64,000 nt of DNA from assembly GCA_030248065.1 (NCBI GenBank), contig JASAMV010000885.1, positions 16,401 through 80,400 on the forward strand. The letters run 5' to 3'. The DNA is from Rhynchonema sp. JSB1_4. Taxonomy: Eukaryota; Nematoda; Chromadorea; Monhysterida; Xyalidae. Positions 49,918 through 62,700 of this stretch are shown here, piece after piece (the first letter of the stretch is position 1; the number at the start of each line of letters is the position of its first letter). A program made the translations under genes and the position numbers. Below the pieces are notes generated by a model. The model was not told where the DNA came from and made no database searches. It saw nothing but the letters and a program-made list of their open reading frames with translations.

Positions 49918-52900
49918 TTATTCCGCCTTGATTTTCTTGGCAGCCTGCCTGGCCGTCCACCATTTTTCGGTGTCAATGCACACATTTGAGTAGACATAGC
50001 CAAATGTGAGCAGGAACTTTGCCTGCCACGTAAAGGGAATCAATTGATGCACCAGCACTCGATCGACGTAGATCCAGCCGGCGCTTGATCCACCAAGGAA
50101 ATAGAAGATTGAGACCAACGCGAACACAAACGGACAGATGTGCAGCCAGCACAGCAGACGACGGAAGACTCTGCAAAGACAACAGAAGAATCATGGCCTT
50201 TAGGTGCCCCGAACCTCATCAATGAATGGTCACTGTGCCAGCCACCCACTGTGGTGCAAGTGGAAGTTTAGTCAGATAACGCAACTTCAACGACGTTGCT
50301 CGTTTCAATCTGTTTCCACAGGCGGGTGGTGCACCAAAACGCCACCAGACGGCTAAGACCATGCCATCTTGTGTATTTTGCCGAACCAACAGCTGTTGTA
50401 AAATCCTCAGAATTAGTGGATACTGTTCACATTCACGAGTGCAAAAAATCCATAGGTGCCCCGAGCGCTCATCACTGCCTGCTCCTTAGTCATCATACCT
50501 GTCCCCGATGTACGTCTCCCTCCATCGTCTGAGTGGTGTCTTTGCGTACAATTGTTTCGCGATCACTTCCTGCACCAATTCAGCGATGTTGAGCGCGATC
50601 CACACCAAATTGTTGTGTTGGAATCCGTGCCACAAAATCACGAACCCGAACACGGCGAACATCGCCAGCATACGACGCCACAGACTGCAATCGCGCATTT
50701 ATATAGTTTGCGTGAAACATCAAACAAACCCAGCCACTGTTAAAGGCAGTCAGACTGGTCAGCTTTGACCAAATGGTGCTACAAGACCGTAAACGAAGAC
50801 CAAATGCCGAATCCTAAAAACGGCAAGAAAATCAGGTGATACAACTCTAAGAGTGCCTGCCTGGCATTGCGAGTCTATAGGCTGACTGCCCTATCTGCCT
50901 GGCAAAGCTGACTGTGCGATTAGAACTGACAAGCACGTACCTGAAAGTGGGTCGACAAATGGGCAGGAAGATGTAACGTTTGAAGAACTGATATAGTCCG
51001 CGGTCGAAGGCGCGCCACATTTTCGAGTACAGGGACACGCGCGAAATGCAGGTCGGGGGCTCGTACGGCTGCATGTTGTCGAAATAGGCGAACACACTGG
51101 GCACTCCGAAGATGACGATGTATTTCAGGTGGAAATAGGCACCTGCATATGTTGATCGGGGCCTTGATGAATCTGGCAATTTGGGTATAAGATTATCAAT
51201 CACCAACCTATGGCATACCCGATTGCACAAAGCTGATCCAAGGGCACTGTTGACATGATGTACGGCACCTTGGCCATTGCGTTCATGTACATCCTGTAAT
51301 GTTTCATGCGTGCACGTAACTCAATCGGTTACAGACGGTAGGGAACAATACGATCGAATTCGAGTTCCACCTACATATAGTCAACTTGTCCACAAACACC
51401 CACCAGTAAGTCATTCTGTCACACACATAGTACCAGAATGCAGTGCGCACAGCGTACAGTACCGCGTGCTTGTGATCGAACTTTCGGGTGCGTCGTTCGG
51501 TGATTTGACGCTCCCATTCTGGGTAGGTCACAATCAGACTGATCTGGTAGGGTAGGTAGAAGCCGTACTGTAGCATTCTGCAAGAGGGATCAGGATTTAA
51601 TTGGGCTCGCACTAATGAGGCCTGGCACCTCTGCTTGACGCACTGATGAGGTCTGGGACCACCCACCTGATCAAGCACTGCCACACAGTGGTGTCCCCTT
51701 GTCGTACATTGTTGTGCACCATTTCCACCGAGTAACTGATCCAGCAGCACATGTTGTACATGCACAACAACAGAATCAGATACGGATGTGGGTGGTATTT
51801 GATGGATTGCTCCACCGATACGTACAGCAGTGGACATGCAACGATCCAGATTGCTTTCACCGAACTGAAATGAAAAAAGTTGGATAATGTTGTGTACGTA
51901 TACTCGCTGACCTCCTAAACAGAAGGCGCCTGAACCCCATGCCTAAACCCCACAGTGACCGTGTGGTTCATCTCGCCATCGGTTCCGATTTCGCCTCCCA
52001 CACATCCTCACCGTGTTTTCCACGCGGTGGCAAATATGATGAGTCCAGTCACCACCGATATCAAAGTGCTCGACCAATCGAATGCGTACACACACGCACA
52101 GAGGGAATAGACGAACATCAGGTGCATTTTGGTGGGTTCGGTGACAAAACGGTCCAGAACATTGAATAGAATCGAGTGTACTGCCATCGCTGCAAGTATA
52201 GATGGCCAGGTTTACTGGTAAATGATGTTTCAATAGAGCACTGTTTGGTCAGCAGCCAAATGAGTGACGTTGCTGCTGACCAAACAGTGCTCTACCTGTT
52301 TTAGTTTTATCTGCAGCTGCAGCGATACCTGTTGTTGGTATCTATCGTTACCTTGCTATCATGCCCATTGGTACTGGTCGTTTGCAAGCATCCAAAAAAG
52401 TATGAAACGACAACAACTTCAACCGACCAGGCACGAGTCCGAAAGCGACGATCTTCCATTCCGGCCATTCATAATCAGAATTGTCCCTGATCTGCATGCC
52501 AAAGAATGTCGTGTTCTCCAGTTTGAAACGTGGATGTTGTTGGAAGAGAATGTCGCGGAATTCATCTGAAGCCTGCAATGTGGAAAAGAAGCATTTCATG
52601 TGAGTTTGAACGTTTATGATATTTTGGGTTAGAATTGGTTAAAATCAGCTGAAACATGGCTTCTGTTCCAGCTGAAAGCATGCTCGTGTTGTTACGCCGG
52701 CTTATAGTACTGTCGTCAACTCAGATCGTCAACATTTGTCGTCAACTCCCATTGTGTGATTTCGGGAGCTCATTTAGGGCTGCTTGAGTTGACTACGAGA
52801 GTCGACCACTTGAGTTGACGACAGAAGGACATTATTAGCCGTTATGCCACTTCACAAAGGTTTTCCCAGGAACGATTGAGGGATTACTAAAATGAACCTG

Positions 52901-53140
52901 TCAGGAAAAACTAACCAGTTTCACGCAATACCATCCATAAGACAGCATCACCACCAATATCACATAATAGGCGCCCGTTTCCCATTTTGGCAGATCCGCA
53001 TATTCAAACAGGTCTGGGTTCGCTGGTTTTGGGTCTTCCTTTTTCTCCTTTGCCTTCACAGCACCATTTGAGGCTTGAGCCTCTTTCGCCATTTTATTTT
53101 CTGACCTGTTGCTGTTGATTTTGTCCCTGTTTGGTGGCAT
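49918..53140 (-). CDS. MBOAT acyltransferase, HHAT/GUP-like (copy 1)
   Basis: Starts at 53140 with a hydrophilic leader (MPPNRDKINSNRSENKMAKE) and PDLFEYADLPKWETGAYYVI. Later exons encode TEPTKMHLMFVYSLCACVYA, YHPHPYLILLLCMYNMCCWI, MLQYGFYLPYQISLIVTYPE, MYMNAMAKVPYIMSTVPLDQ, AYFHLKYIVIFGVPSVFAYF then KMWRAFDRGLYQFFKRYIFL, CLWRRMLAMFAVFGFVILWH then GFQHNNLVWIALN, and a last membrane exon ending ARQAAKKIKAE. The invariant MBOAT His is in LWHG, preceded by the MW.AFDRGL..F..RYI..P block typical of HHAT and GUP1. HHAT palmitoylates secreted ligands in the ER membrane; nematode relatives have unclear substrates. It is head to head with copy 2. Exons 3-5 and 7-8 are nearly identical in both copies, the others clearly diverged. 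Confidence 0.88.
52234..52294 (+). other. Perfect 23-bp hairpin in intron 2 of MBOAT copy 1
   Basis: TAGAGCACTGTTTGGTCAGC...(52234-52256) is exactly complementary to 52272-52294, with a 15-nt loop. It begins two bases after a TGATGTTTCA motif (52223-52232). It is absent from the corresponding intron of copy 2. It could be a miniature TA-flanked transposon or a pre-miRNA-like hairpin; nothing in the sequence decides. Confidence 0.6.
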
Positions 53141-53409
53141 TTTGGGTTTTTGATATATTATTTTTTTGAAAATTAGGGAATCACAATGACATCAAACTCG
53201 TGCCAGTGGCCTGAGTGTTTATGTATTAAGGTTTATTCACTGGAAACAGTTGCTCTGCGGGCAAACAAGCGCAAATTACCTCGGCTTGTGAAACGCTTGC
53301 CACCCAGAAAACGGTATTCAACTGAGCGTGGCACATAACGCATCGCGGAACCAAGAAACATAGAATTTAGAACGAGACATGCGCCCAAGATCAAAATAAC
53401 AGAAAAAAC

Positions 53410-53911
53410 AATTTATTGGCCCGGATTGACGGATTGCACTGGATCACGCAAATGCGCAGATAAAAATACTGCATCGTTGGATATAAAAACAGGATCTGGT
53501 GTGTCAGTAGTACTTCTGAAACGATAAGACTTTGAGTCATGAGCCTGGCAGACACAGACACCAGGCAAATCTGAGTCAAATTTAGTCCGTGGGTACACAG
53601 CTTGTCCATCAAAATAATTCAGCACCCCACCATAGTACCCAAAAAGTTCCATAGCAATTCAACCCAAAATAATAGACGTGAACGCCTGGCGTCTCTTATC
53701 TACACATAAATTTGCGGTATCTCGTATATCTGACAGAGTTGGTAGTAAGTGCGCAGTCCAATACATATCGAAAATAATGCGGGTGGTTTCTGAGCTGTGG
53801 GCATTGTTTAGGCAGGTGCGCGCACTGCAAGGTGTACCCATAGTAGGTCACGTTATTATGTGCATGTGGGAATTCGGAATAATTTTTCTGCGCGCAGGCC
53901 CATAGGTACAT
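53410..53911 (-). CDS. Possible small cysteine-containing protein (weak)
   Basis: Two neighbouring minus-strand frames have protein-like composition: 53911-53696 (MYLWACAQKNYSEFPHAHNN, with an NVT glycosylation site) and 53652-53413 (VYPRTKFDSDLPGVCVCQAH to PVQSVNPGQ stop). I could not find a convincing junction between them, and no family is recognised. A further frame at 54507-54232 might be a 5' exon. It lies between the divergent MBOAT copies, so it could also be non-coding. Confidence 0.3.
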
Positions 53912-54551
53912 TTTATTATTTCCGAAACGTGTTCCTATGTATATATATCTCTTACGTTTATGATCAGTGAGACAGCGCCACGGGGTTTTACAAAGGGCTT
54001 GGAATATTCTGCCGAAGAAAACTTGTCAATTGGGTGAGTATAAATTACCCGGGATTTTACGCAAATGTTGCGTTTTGAAGTGCAGCCTTTGGGCTTGTGT
54101 GGCATGTAACCTTTGGTCGCACAGGTTAAACTTGAACTTGCTCATGTATTACTGGTTGTGTAAAAATTGTTGTGTGAAGGCATTTTTATGAATAAATGAA
54201 TAAAAAGAGACGTGACGTGCGCATACATTATTCACACGAGAACGAAAAGTTTGCATGTACACCAGCCCGTTTCATGATAATGCGACGGGGTTTGTGCTAT
54301 TTTGTTGAATTTGGTTTGCATGATATTTTTCAATATGTATGTTGAGCGCAAGACGTTAACCGAGGATCGGAAAAGTAACAACGTGCTTTTATTTGAATAT
54401 CCCACCTGTTGCGTAATTTTAGCTTGCTTGTCTGTTTCGCAAAAGCACCACACGCCAGATGAAGAAGTAGCGTAAATAACGCCGTAGAAAATAAACATCC
54501 CTGACAAATATCATAAAAGTTACGACCTATATAAAGCGTTTTGAACTTATC

Positions 54552-57422
54552 ATGCCCGTAGCAAAGAGCCAGGTTTGTGACGAATCTTTGAATAAAAACG
54601 AAAAAATAGATAAGGCCATAGAGGGGCCTGATCCACCATTCGAATACTCGGAGCTGCCGACATGGGAATCGAGAGTTTATCTTGTGTGCGTGGTGCTGTT
54701 TCTGGCTTACGGATGGTACTCTGTCAAAACGGTGCTCATGCTTTCTTGGAAATTATACTCTTTGTGCGAAGCGCACTGATGATAAATTCAAAGCTAAAGC
54801 TTCAATATCTTCGCCCGAATTCAGGCCTCAGACAATTATCGTGTCCTTCTTTTGGAACAGCATCCGTATTTTCATGTTGAGAGTACGGTGTTGTTTGGTG
54901 TACAAATTCGCGATGATACCGACCAGGAGTGGAGTGAATGGAAGATTATAGTGTTCGGATTGGTGCCGGGTTAGACACATTTCATGTTTAATGATCCACG
55001 GGCATGATAACAAACCAGTCATTCAGGTCAGGGTATCAAGCAACACGCAACTGATGTACCTAGAAATTATGGTTTTCTTGTCTGTTGAAAAACGGAGTGT
55101 TGCACTTCAAATGAAACAATACCTAAACAATAAATTGCAGCGATGGCAGTACACTCGATTCTATTCAATGTTCTGGACCGCTTTGTGACCGAACCCACCA
55201 AAATGCACCTGATGTTCGTCTATTCCCTCTGTGCGTGTGTGTACGCATTCGATTGGTCGAGCACTTTGATATCGGTGGTGACTGGACTCATCATATTTGC
55301 CACCGCGTGGAAAACACGGTGAGGATGTGTGGGAGGCGAAATCGGAACCGATGGCGAGATGAACCACACGGTCACTGTGGGGTTTAGGCATGGGGTTCAG
55401 GCGCCTTCTGTTTAGGAGGTCAGCGAGTATACGTACACAACATTATCCAACTTTTTTCATTTCAGTTCGGTGAAAGCAATCTGGATCGTTGCATGTCCAC
55501 TGCTGTACGTATCGGTGGAGCAATCCATCAAATACCACCCACATCCGTATCTGATTCTGTTGTTGTGCATGTACAACATGTGCTGCTGGATCAGTTACTC
55601 GGTGGAAATGGTGCACAACAATGTACGACAAGGGGACACAACTGTGTGGCAGTGCTTGATCAGGTGGGTGGTCCCAGACCTCATCAGTGCGTCAAGCAGA
55701 GGTGCCAGGCCTCATTAGTGCGAGCCCAATTAAATCCTGATCCCTCTTGCAGAATGCTACAGTACGGCTTCTACCTACCCTACCAGATCAGTCTGATTGT
55801 GACCTACCCAGAATGGGAGCGTCAAATCACCGAACGACGCACCCGAAAGTTCGATCACAAGCACGCGGTACTGTACGCTGTGCGCACTGCATTCTGGTAC
55901 TACGTGTGTGACAGAATGACTTACTGGTTGGTGTTTGCTCAAGGCGGGTGTCGATCCCACCTGCATCATGAGTTAACTGACCGATTGTACACGCAGGTTT
56001 TACATGACCTCAATAATCGGGATAGAACTTATTATGACCCAAGTGCCAAATGATCAATTCACTGCAGTGGGAATGGCTGTTGGTAGGTGAACTAGGTCTA
56101 TCACTCAAATTGCATGTTTCGTCAAGGCCACCCGATCAACATATGCAGGTGCCTATTTCCACCTGAAATACATCGTCATCTTCGGAGTGCCCAGTGTGTT
56201 CGCCTATTTCGACAACATGCAGCCGTACGAGCCTCCGACCTGCATTTCGCGCGTGTCGCTCTACTCGAAAATGTGGCGCGCCTTCGACCGCGGACTATAT
56301 CAGTTCTTCAAACGCTACATCTTCCTGCCCATTTGTCGACCCACTTTCAGGTACGTGCGTTTGTTAAACTTATTATCCCTGCTTATTATGATGCCCCGTT
56401 TTCGGAGCTGACAGTGCCTTGAACCCGCACATTGTATTTTCACAACTATGTATGGTGTGATGAATTGCTTTAGACTCCTTGTTGGTTTGAAAGTTCAGGG
56501 AAAGAGCGTAGCCACAATGAAAAACCTACTTCATGAGCATTTTTTTATCTTTTCCACAGAAAATGACTATCAAAGTGCGAGGAAGTCCGTGAACAGATAC
56601 ATACAGTAGGACCCGACCGCAGGCTTGAGTGCCAATGACCACATTGCTGGGTTTGACTGGATGATGTTTCACGCGCACTACGTAAATGCACGATTGCAGT
56701 CTGTGGCGTCGTATGCTGGCGATGTTCGCTGTGTTCGGGTTCGTGATTTTGTGGCACGGATTCCAACACAACAATTTGGTGTGGATCGCGCTCAACATCG
56801 CTGAATTGGTGCAGGAAGTGATCGCGAAACAATTGTACGCAAAGACACCACTCAGACGATGGAGGGAGACGTACATCGGGGACAGGTGGGTCAGGGCGCA
56901 ATAAGACAGGTGATGACCTTGGCACCGCACCGTGTGCTTTGACGGCAACTGGTGTTCTTTGGCCACGGTTTCGGTACGGCTCGAAATGCAGCAACGGTTT
57001 CTTTGCTCGTACAAACACCACGTGCTGTATGTATAACCTGTAGGTATCGCAGGACGCCAGGGGAACTACACACACACTTACTGTACGTTCTTCACCAGCA
57101 CCACGATTCAATTCGCACACCGACGATGTTCTGGTGCCCCTACAAGCTTCCATCCGATTCCAGAAACTTCCGTCGTCTCATCTGCGTGTTACAAATCTGT
57201 CCATTAACATTCTCGCTGGCGTCAATCTTCTATTTCCTTGGCGGATCAGGCGTCGGCTGGTTGTATATCGATCGTTGTATACTGAAACACCTGCTGCACA
57301 TGACCTGGCAATCGCAGTTTGTGCTGTGTATGGGCTACATGTACTGCAATGTGTGTGTCGATGTGGAGAAATGGTGGCAGGCAAGAAGAATGGGTGTAAA
57401 GAAAGTGATCAAAGGAGAGTAA
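54552..57422 (+). CDS. MBOAT acyltransferase, HHAT/GUP-like (copy 2)
   Basis: Exons: 54552-~54731 (...PPFEYSELPTWESRVYLVCV), 54825-54969 (LLLEQHPYFHVESTVLFGVQ), ~55143-55317, ~55467-55671, ~55751-55929, ~56000-56085 (FYMTSIIGIELIMTQVPNDQ), ~56153-56350, ~56698-56885 and ~57128-57422, ending VKKVIKGE. It has the same domain order as copy 1, with the catalytic-type His in FVILWHGFQHNNLVW. Exon 6, FYMTSIIGIELIMTQ, is clearly diverged from MYMNAMAKVPYIMSTV in copy 1, while the flanking exons are almost identical at the DNA level including introns. The first donor after exon 5 differs (GTTGGT against GTGGGT). Both copies seem intact. Confidence 0.88.
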
Positions 57423-59700
57423 ATGCTTTCGTTGTGAGATTTTCGGTGGCTTTGAGGTTGCGGAACAAGTTTATGGTACAGTAGGCCTGGGTTGGTAAGT
57501 TTGGAATTTTGATCTTGTTCGGCTTGCGTGGTGACAACTGGTGGGAAAAGATTTTCAAAACGTTTTTACAGGGAGTAAAAATTCCCGCAGTTTATAGCCG
57601 GCTCGTCTTGCATTTCTTAGTTCATTTGAGTTCCAGCTGCCATTTTAACTCAGCATGCATCGGTGACTCATGTTCTGACGGAAACGATCATTTATTGGGT
57701 TCAGAAATCGCTTTCACAACGCCAGCCAAAGTGCAAGTCACGACTCACTCATACAGTTCGAAAGTAAACCTGTTTACTAAACCAGCAGCATTGGGAACCG
57801 ACAATTGACAGAAACTGTTATGATGTCTGATAACGCTTCCAGACGGCAGTTTACCTGGCGAAAACGCTGGAAGCTGGCTAAAGGCCTGAAACAAGAATTT
57901 TCGTAGCTGCGTTTTTTTCAGTGCCAAGAGTCACACCGTTTTGGTCTCACATTTCTTTTCATAATACTACCATTTAAAGAGAAAGTATAACTGCTCAAAA
58001 TGCACAATATTGAAAATGACACGAGAGGGTGCGCTTGACGGCGGGGGTTCAGTTTAGCTTTCCGCATGGGCACCTGCACCTGCGATAGTGCGGGCCATAA
58101 GTTGTATGGGGTGGGGTTCCGGTGTAGTCGAAGGAAAGGAGCTGTATATGTCTATGCAACACCAAATTGGATCAAAGGGGTGACAGCGTTCTGGTCCCAT
58201 GCTTGCGTCCAGGACAAGAAAGCTAAGTAAATGGAACCTCGGGAACCACATGGCACGGCACGATACCAGAGACCAGATTTTTACAGCCCGACTGCACTTT
58301 GAGGTACTTTGGCTCCTATTTAGTTGCCAAAGCAACGGCAGCCCACACAAAAAACACGCTGGTTGGTTCTGGTTACTCTTGAGATTAAGCTTGCAGCTTA
58401 GTCAGCTTTTGCCAATTGCGTGCCCTGCTTGTGCCTGGTGTGCCTATACGTGACAATAGGTAACCAACTTTAAACGAACCCTTTTTACAAAATGCCAGAG
58501 GCGGATCCAGGTTTTGGCCAAGGGAGGAGCCAAATCCGAAAAGTCATTTCATCTTGTGCTTGTTCCATTATTGAAAAGTCATTTTTATCTGTAGTTATTG
58601 TTTAGATTTTCGCGCTTTTTACATTAAATATCATACAAATGACCATGCGCGCGAAGCGCGCGATGTTTGGACTCTTGAAGTGTATCATCTTGAAAATCCT
58701 GCGATTCAGGACTCCTTTTTTCTTCTTCCTTCCAAAGAAATACCCATAAATGCAGAAGCCAAATAGATTAAGGGATGGGCCTGGCCCCTGTGGCCCCCTG
58801 GATCCGCTCTTGCAAAGTGCACCCAACTGGTATGGCTGTGGGCCATACGATATCTGGGTGTTAACTCGAATATCCGTTTCTTTGTTGGCCCGAGCATTAG
58901 ATGAGCTGGAAAACAGCTGGAAGTCTTTGTACTCTGTTACGTAACCATAAGGAGCCCATTTTTATCTCAACGGGAAACTTCCTTGTGACGCACGAATAAA
59001 AAATTGGGCAAACTTCATTTTTTTAGAAATAACTCAGTTACAGTATATGTCTCGAAATAATATGAAGCCATGCGGATCGAGATTTTATGTTCGAAGGAGG
59101 CCCTAATTTTGTGCATCTTGACTTTTTTGTGGCCTTTCACTTCAACCATTGCTCAAATACAGCCTCAAATCTATGCAATCGATCAAGGATGGCCTGATAA
59201 TGAAGGTACATGTTATTGAAAGCTGGTCTTGTGCTGGGCCCGGTCCATAGATTCCGAATTACACGCCTAAACCCCTCAACATGTACAGTATATGTACCTC
59301 AACCTAAACCTCAACGTACGTAATCCTAACATTAACATAAAGAGAAAATGACGACCAAAAACGCGAACGATTTTCTCCTTTTATGTTCGCATGGTTAACG
59401 TCTTGGGTTTGCCAATTGTCCAATTGTTAATAGTTAAGGTAATTTGGCATCTGTGGACCGGGCCCTGTACCTAGTATAAGTTGAACACCCTCCGGTGGAG
59501 AGCAATAGCCAGCCCCATCCTTGATAAGGGTGAAATTGCGAGCAGCTTCCCAGCTGCGAGGTCAAGGTATACCAAGACCTACAGTCAACGCGCCCATTTT
59601 GTGCTTTGTCAGACAGAACAATCTACCGCGTGGTGTGCCCAAATCGCCACAATTTTCAAAAGTATAAATTTCATGAGAATTCAAGATTTCATCTTGACAC
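57423..59700. other. Intergenic region with degenerate repeats
   Basis: No supported gene. Near 58498-58515 GAGGCGGATCCAGGTTTTGG faces CCCCCTGGATCCGCTCTTGC near 58793-58812, probably the ends of a decayed TIR element. A GCGCGCGAAGCGCGCG hairpin (58648-58663) like those of the MITE cores lies between them. Confidence 0.5.
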
Positions 59701-59729
59701 ACAGTATAACTACAAAAATAAACTTAATC

Positions 59730-62700
59730 GCAGCCTTGTACTCGCGTCTGCCCGGTCGATGTCAATCAGCGAACGAGTTTGACTGCGGTTATCCCTCGTA
59801 TGTGGTGTGCATTCCGTTGACGAAATTCAGAGATGGCACGCCCGACTGTGCCGATCACAGTGATGAATGTATGCGGGAAACATCAGCTGTTCTCTTTATT
59901 TGTATTTATTTCATGATAAAGTCGTCTTTTTGTTTCAGGGTGTTTCTATGATCAGGTTCGATGCGGCAAACAGTGTATAAGAACCATGGACTACGTTCCG
60001 TATCAGTGTATTGGGAAAGAAAGTTTGACCTCTTTGTGAACATTCGGGTCTTTAAAAATGTTTTTAACTCATCTGTTATATTTGTACTTCAGCCTGCAAA
60101 TCGAAAACAACCAAGAACAAGCCGAAATTCTGCGATCTTTCAAGTGAGCAACATATTTCCAAATTACCTTGTTTTCAAAGTTTAAGTTTTTCATTTTTTA
60201 AACAGAAAACTGTTTTCAGAAGAAAAGCTCTGTTCTTTCCAAACCACCGAGGTAGTGCCGTGTCGTGGTTATGGCGAGTGCATATTGCGGTCATGGCTTT
60301 TGGATGGGAAAGCCGATTGTCTTGATCAAAGCGATGAAGGTTGAAAAACCGACAAAAATGTATTTTAGATTTTGATGAATAAAAAAGCAGCGCACAATAA
60401 TTTCAGACCCGAACTACGCGCTGTATTTCAAACAACGTCCAGCCCCGGGCACAAATGGTGGGTTGCTGCCGTGGTACGGTGGCGGTGACCCGCGCTACCC
60501 TTTCAGTGTCAGGCCGCAACCGCTTGCTTCGACCACTGCTGCTAGCACAGTCACGCTTGCAACATCTACCGCTTCTAGCACAGAGGCTTTCGTGGTCACT
60601 GATCCTGGAACGACCATACCGCCGTGGTTGCGAAGTGACCCAACAACTGTGCGACCCACTACTCCAAAGCGACCAACCACGACCACTTTTCTCATCACAC
60701 GACCAGCGGTTGTTATCGTGCCGACGGTGACGGTGGACCCCAATCGTTTCCAGACGTTGCCTCAACGAACTACCGTACCCCCGGTGTCCTTTCGAACACT
60801 GGCGACACTTAGACCGCGCAATCCGCCCACAACTCCCAGTCCAAGAACGTTCTTTCCTGAAACGTCAAGGGCGACCACCCGACGAACGACGGCGTATTGG
60901 CCGTTCCGGACCACGACAAGGACAAAACCCAAATCCAGTCCTTCTGCTTCCACCGCTTCTAGCACGCTTATTAGCACTAGTAATAGTGGGCTAACTGATG
61001 TTTCAAGCGGTAAACAAACGCAACAACCTACTACTTCGACGAAACGGGTTGACGGAACGACGGCAAATACGGGCACTAGACCACATACCAGTGAAACATC
61101 ACCCACTGGTAGCACATCGACCTCGGGCTCGAGGGTCACGATCAGTTCCAGTACCAAACACTCGAACACTCATCCAATCACACAAAGATCCACTGAAACA
61201 ACAGAGTCGCGAACACAAACTGCCGACAGTACAGATTCCGGGACTAAATCCACCACAGTTGATGTTTCAACCACACGTAATCTATTCCCGTGGCTGAATC
61301 CAGCCACACCGAGTAAGTCTACTGCCACTGAAACAACGACAAGGAAAACTGGTGATCCAATCACTCAAATAAGCACTGTGGAAACTGCTTCCAGTGGTGA
61401 GCATGTGTGCAGCCTGCTGCGTGTGACCCTTTATGCTTTATGTTGTGTGGTGCAATTTGCTTTGGTTTACGCTTTGCATGTGCTTCTGGCTAAGCAACCA
61501 AAGGTATTGATATAATTCTAATATTTTGAGTTTCAATTATCAACAAGAATCGAACAACTTTCTTTCAGTGTCCCGTTTCTCCAAGTATTTCACAACCACA
61601 TCGACAACCACAACAACACGAAATCCAAACAGTGGCATTGGCGCGGTGACAACTGAGAAGCCAGTACTGACCACACAAGACAATTCGAACATCAATCCAA
61701 ATTTGTTGTCGAGGGAAGAAAGTAAGTGTTTCATTTATTTATGTTGTAGTATATGTCATTTATGTTGTAGTATATACTTATTTTGCAAATAAGGTTACCC
61801 TGAAAACTCAGGGAGACGTCTGTGTCAATCCGAGGCGCTGCGACTCGCGAAAAGTCGAACGGAGAGCACAGCGATTTGCAAATGCGACGACGGACAAATG
61901 CTGTCGGGCAGCATATGCAAAGGTGAGTCGATATCTGCATATTTAAATTTGGTTTACTCATTGTAAACCGTTTCTGTGTAAATTTTGAAACATCAACCAT
62001 AGACGCGCGTGTTGCCGAAGTTCGCCTGCGAGGTCTAGAATTGTGCCAAGAAGTCATGGAATTCGACCCCGATGTTCTGGAAGATCCGGAGAGTCAAGGG
62101 TTCAAAAATTATGCCATGTTGTTTGCCACAGCTGTGAGTTCTTGAAAGTTTTAACCGATTGTGACTGTGACCAGAGCTGTAGACTTGGTGCTCGGATCGT
62201 ACTTGCCTTGGTTATGTGACGTTACCGTTTTCAAATTTCTATCTTGACCAATTTGTAGCCAATTTTGACCAACGTAACTTGTTTTGACCAGCTTAGCTTG
62301 TTCCCAGGCCCAACCCTGTAGGCCATACTTTTGTGCTATACCCGCAAGTCTTAAATTACTAGACGGACAAGGCAACTTATCGGATCGTTGATACCACCGG
62401 CAATTACGTATAAATTCAAATTTTTCCCAGCACACTGTCATTGAAACATCACCGCTTCCAGCTGCTCGGTCTGTTGCAAAAGGCACGTCTGGGTGACATC
62501 ATGTCGAAAGTGTGTATCAAACCAACAGCGATGTCGGATGGCAGTGTCATATTCACGGTGGTCATACAATGCGACATTGAGGCACAGTGCACACGCACAG
62601 CGTTGACACAAGCGCTCTACCTGCAGCTCAATGACGCGCCTGTGCATTTGGATCCCGATTTTGTGCAAGGTGAGCGCTTTAGACGTACGCGAATTTGACT

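Noticed and set aside
57509..57808. Single-exon gene downstream of MBOAT copy 2
   Set aside because: The frame is short and has no recognisable domain, signal or splice support, and its composition is that of intergenic DNA.
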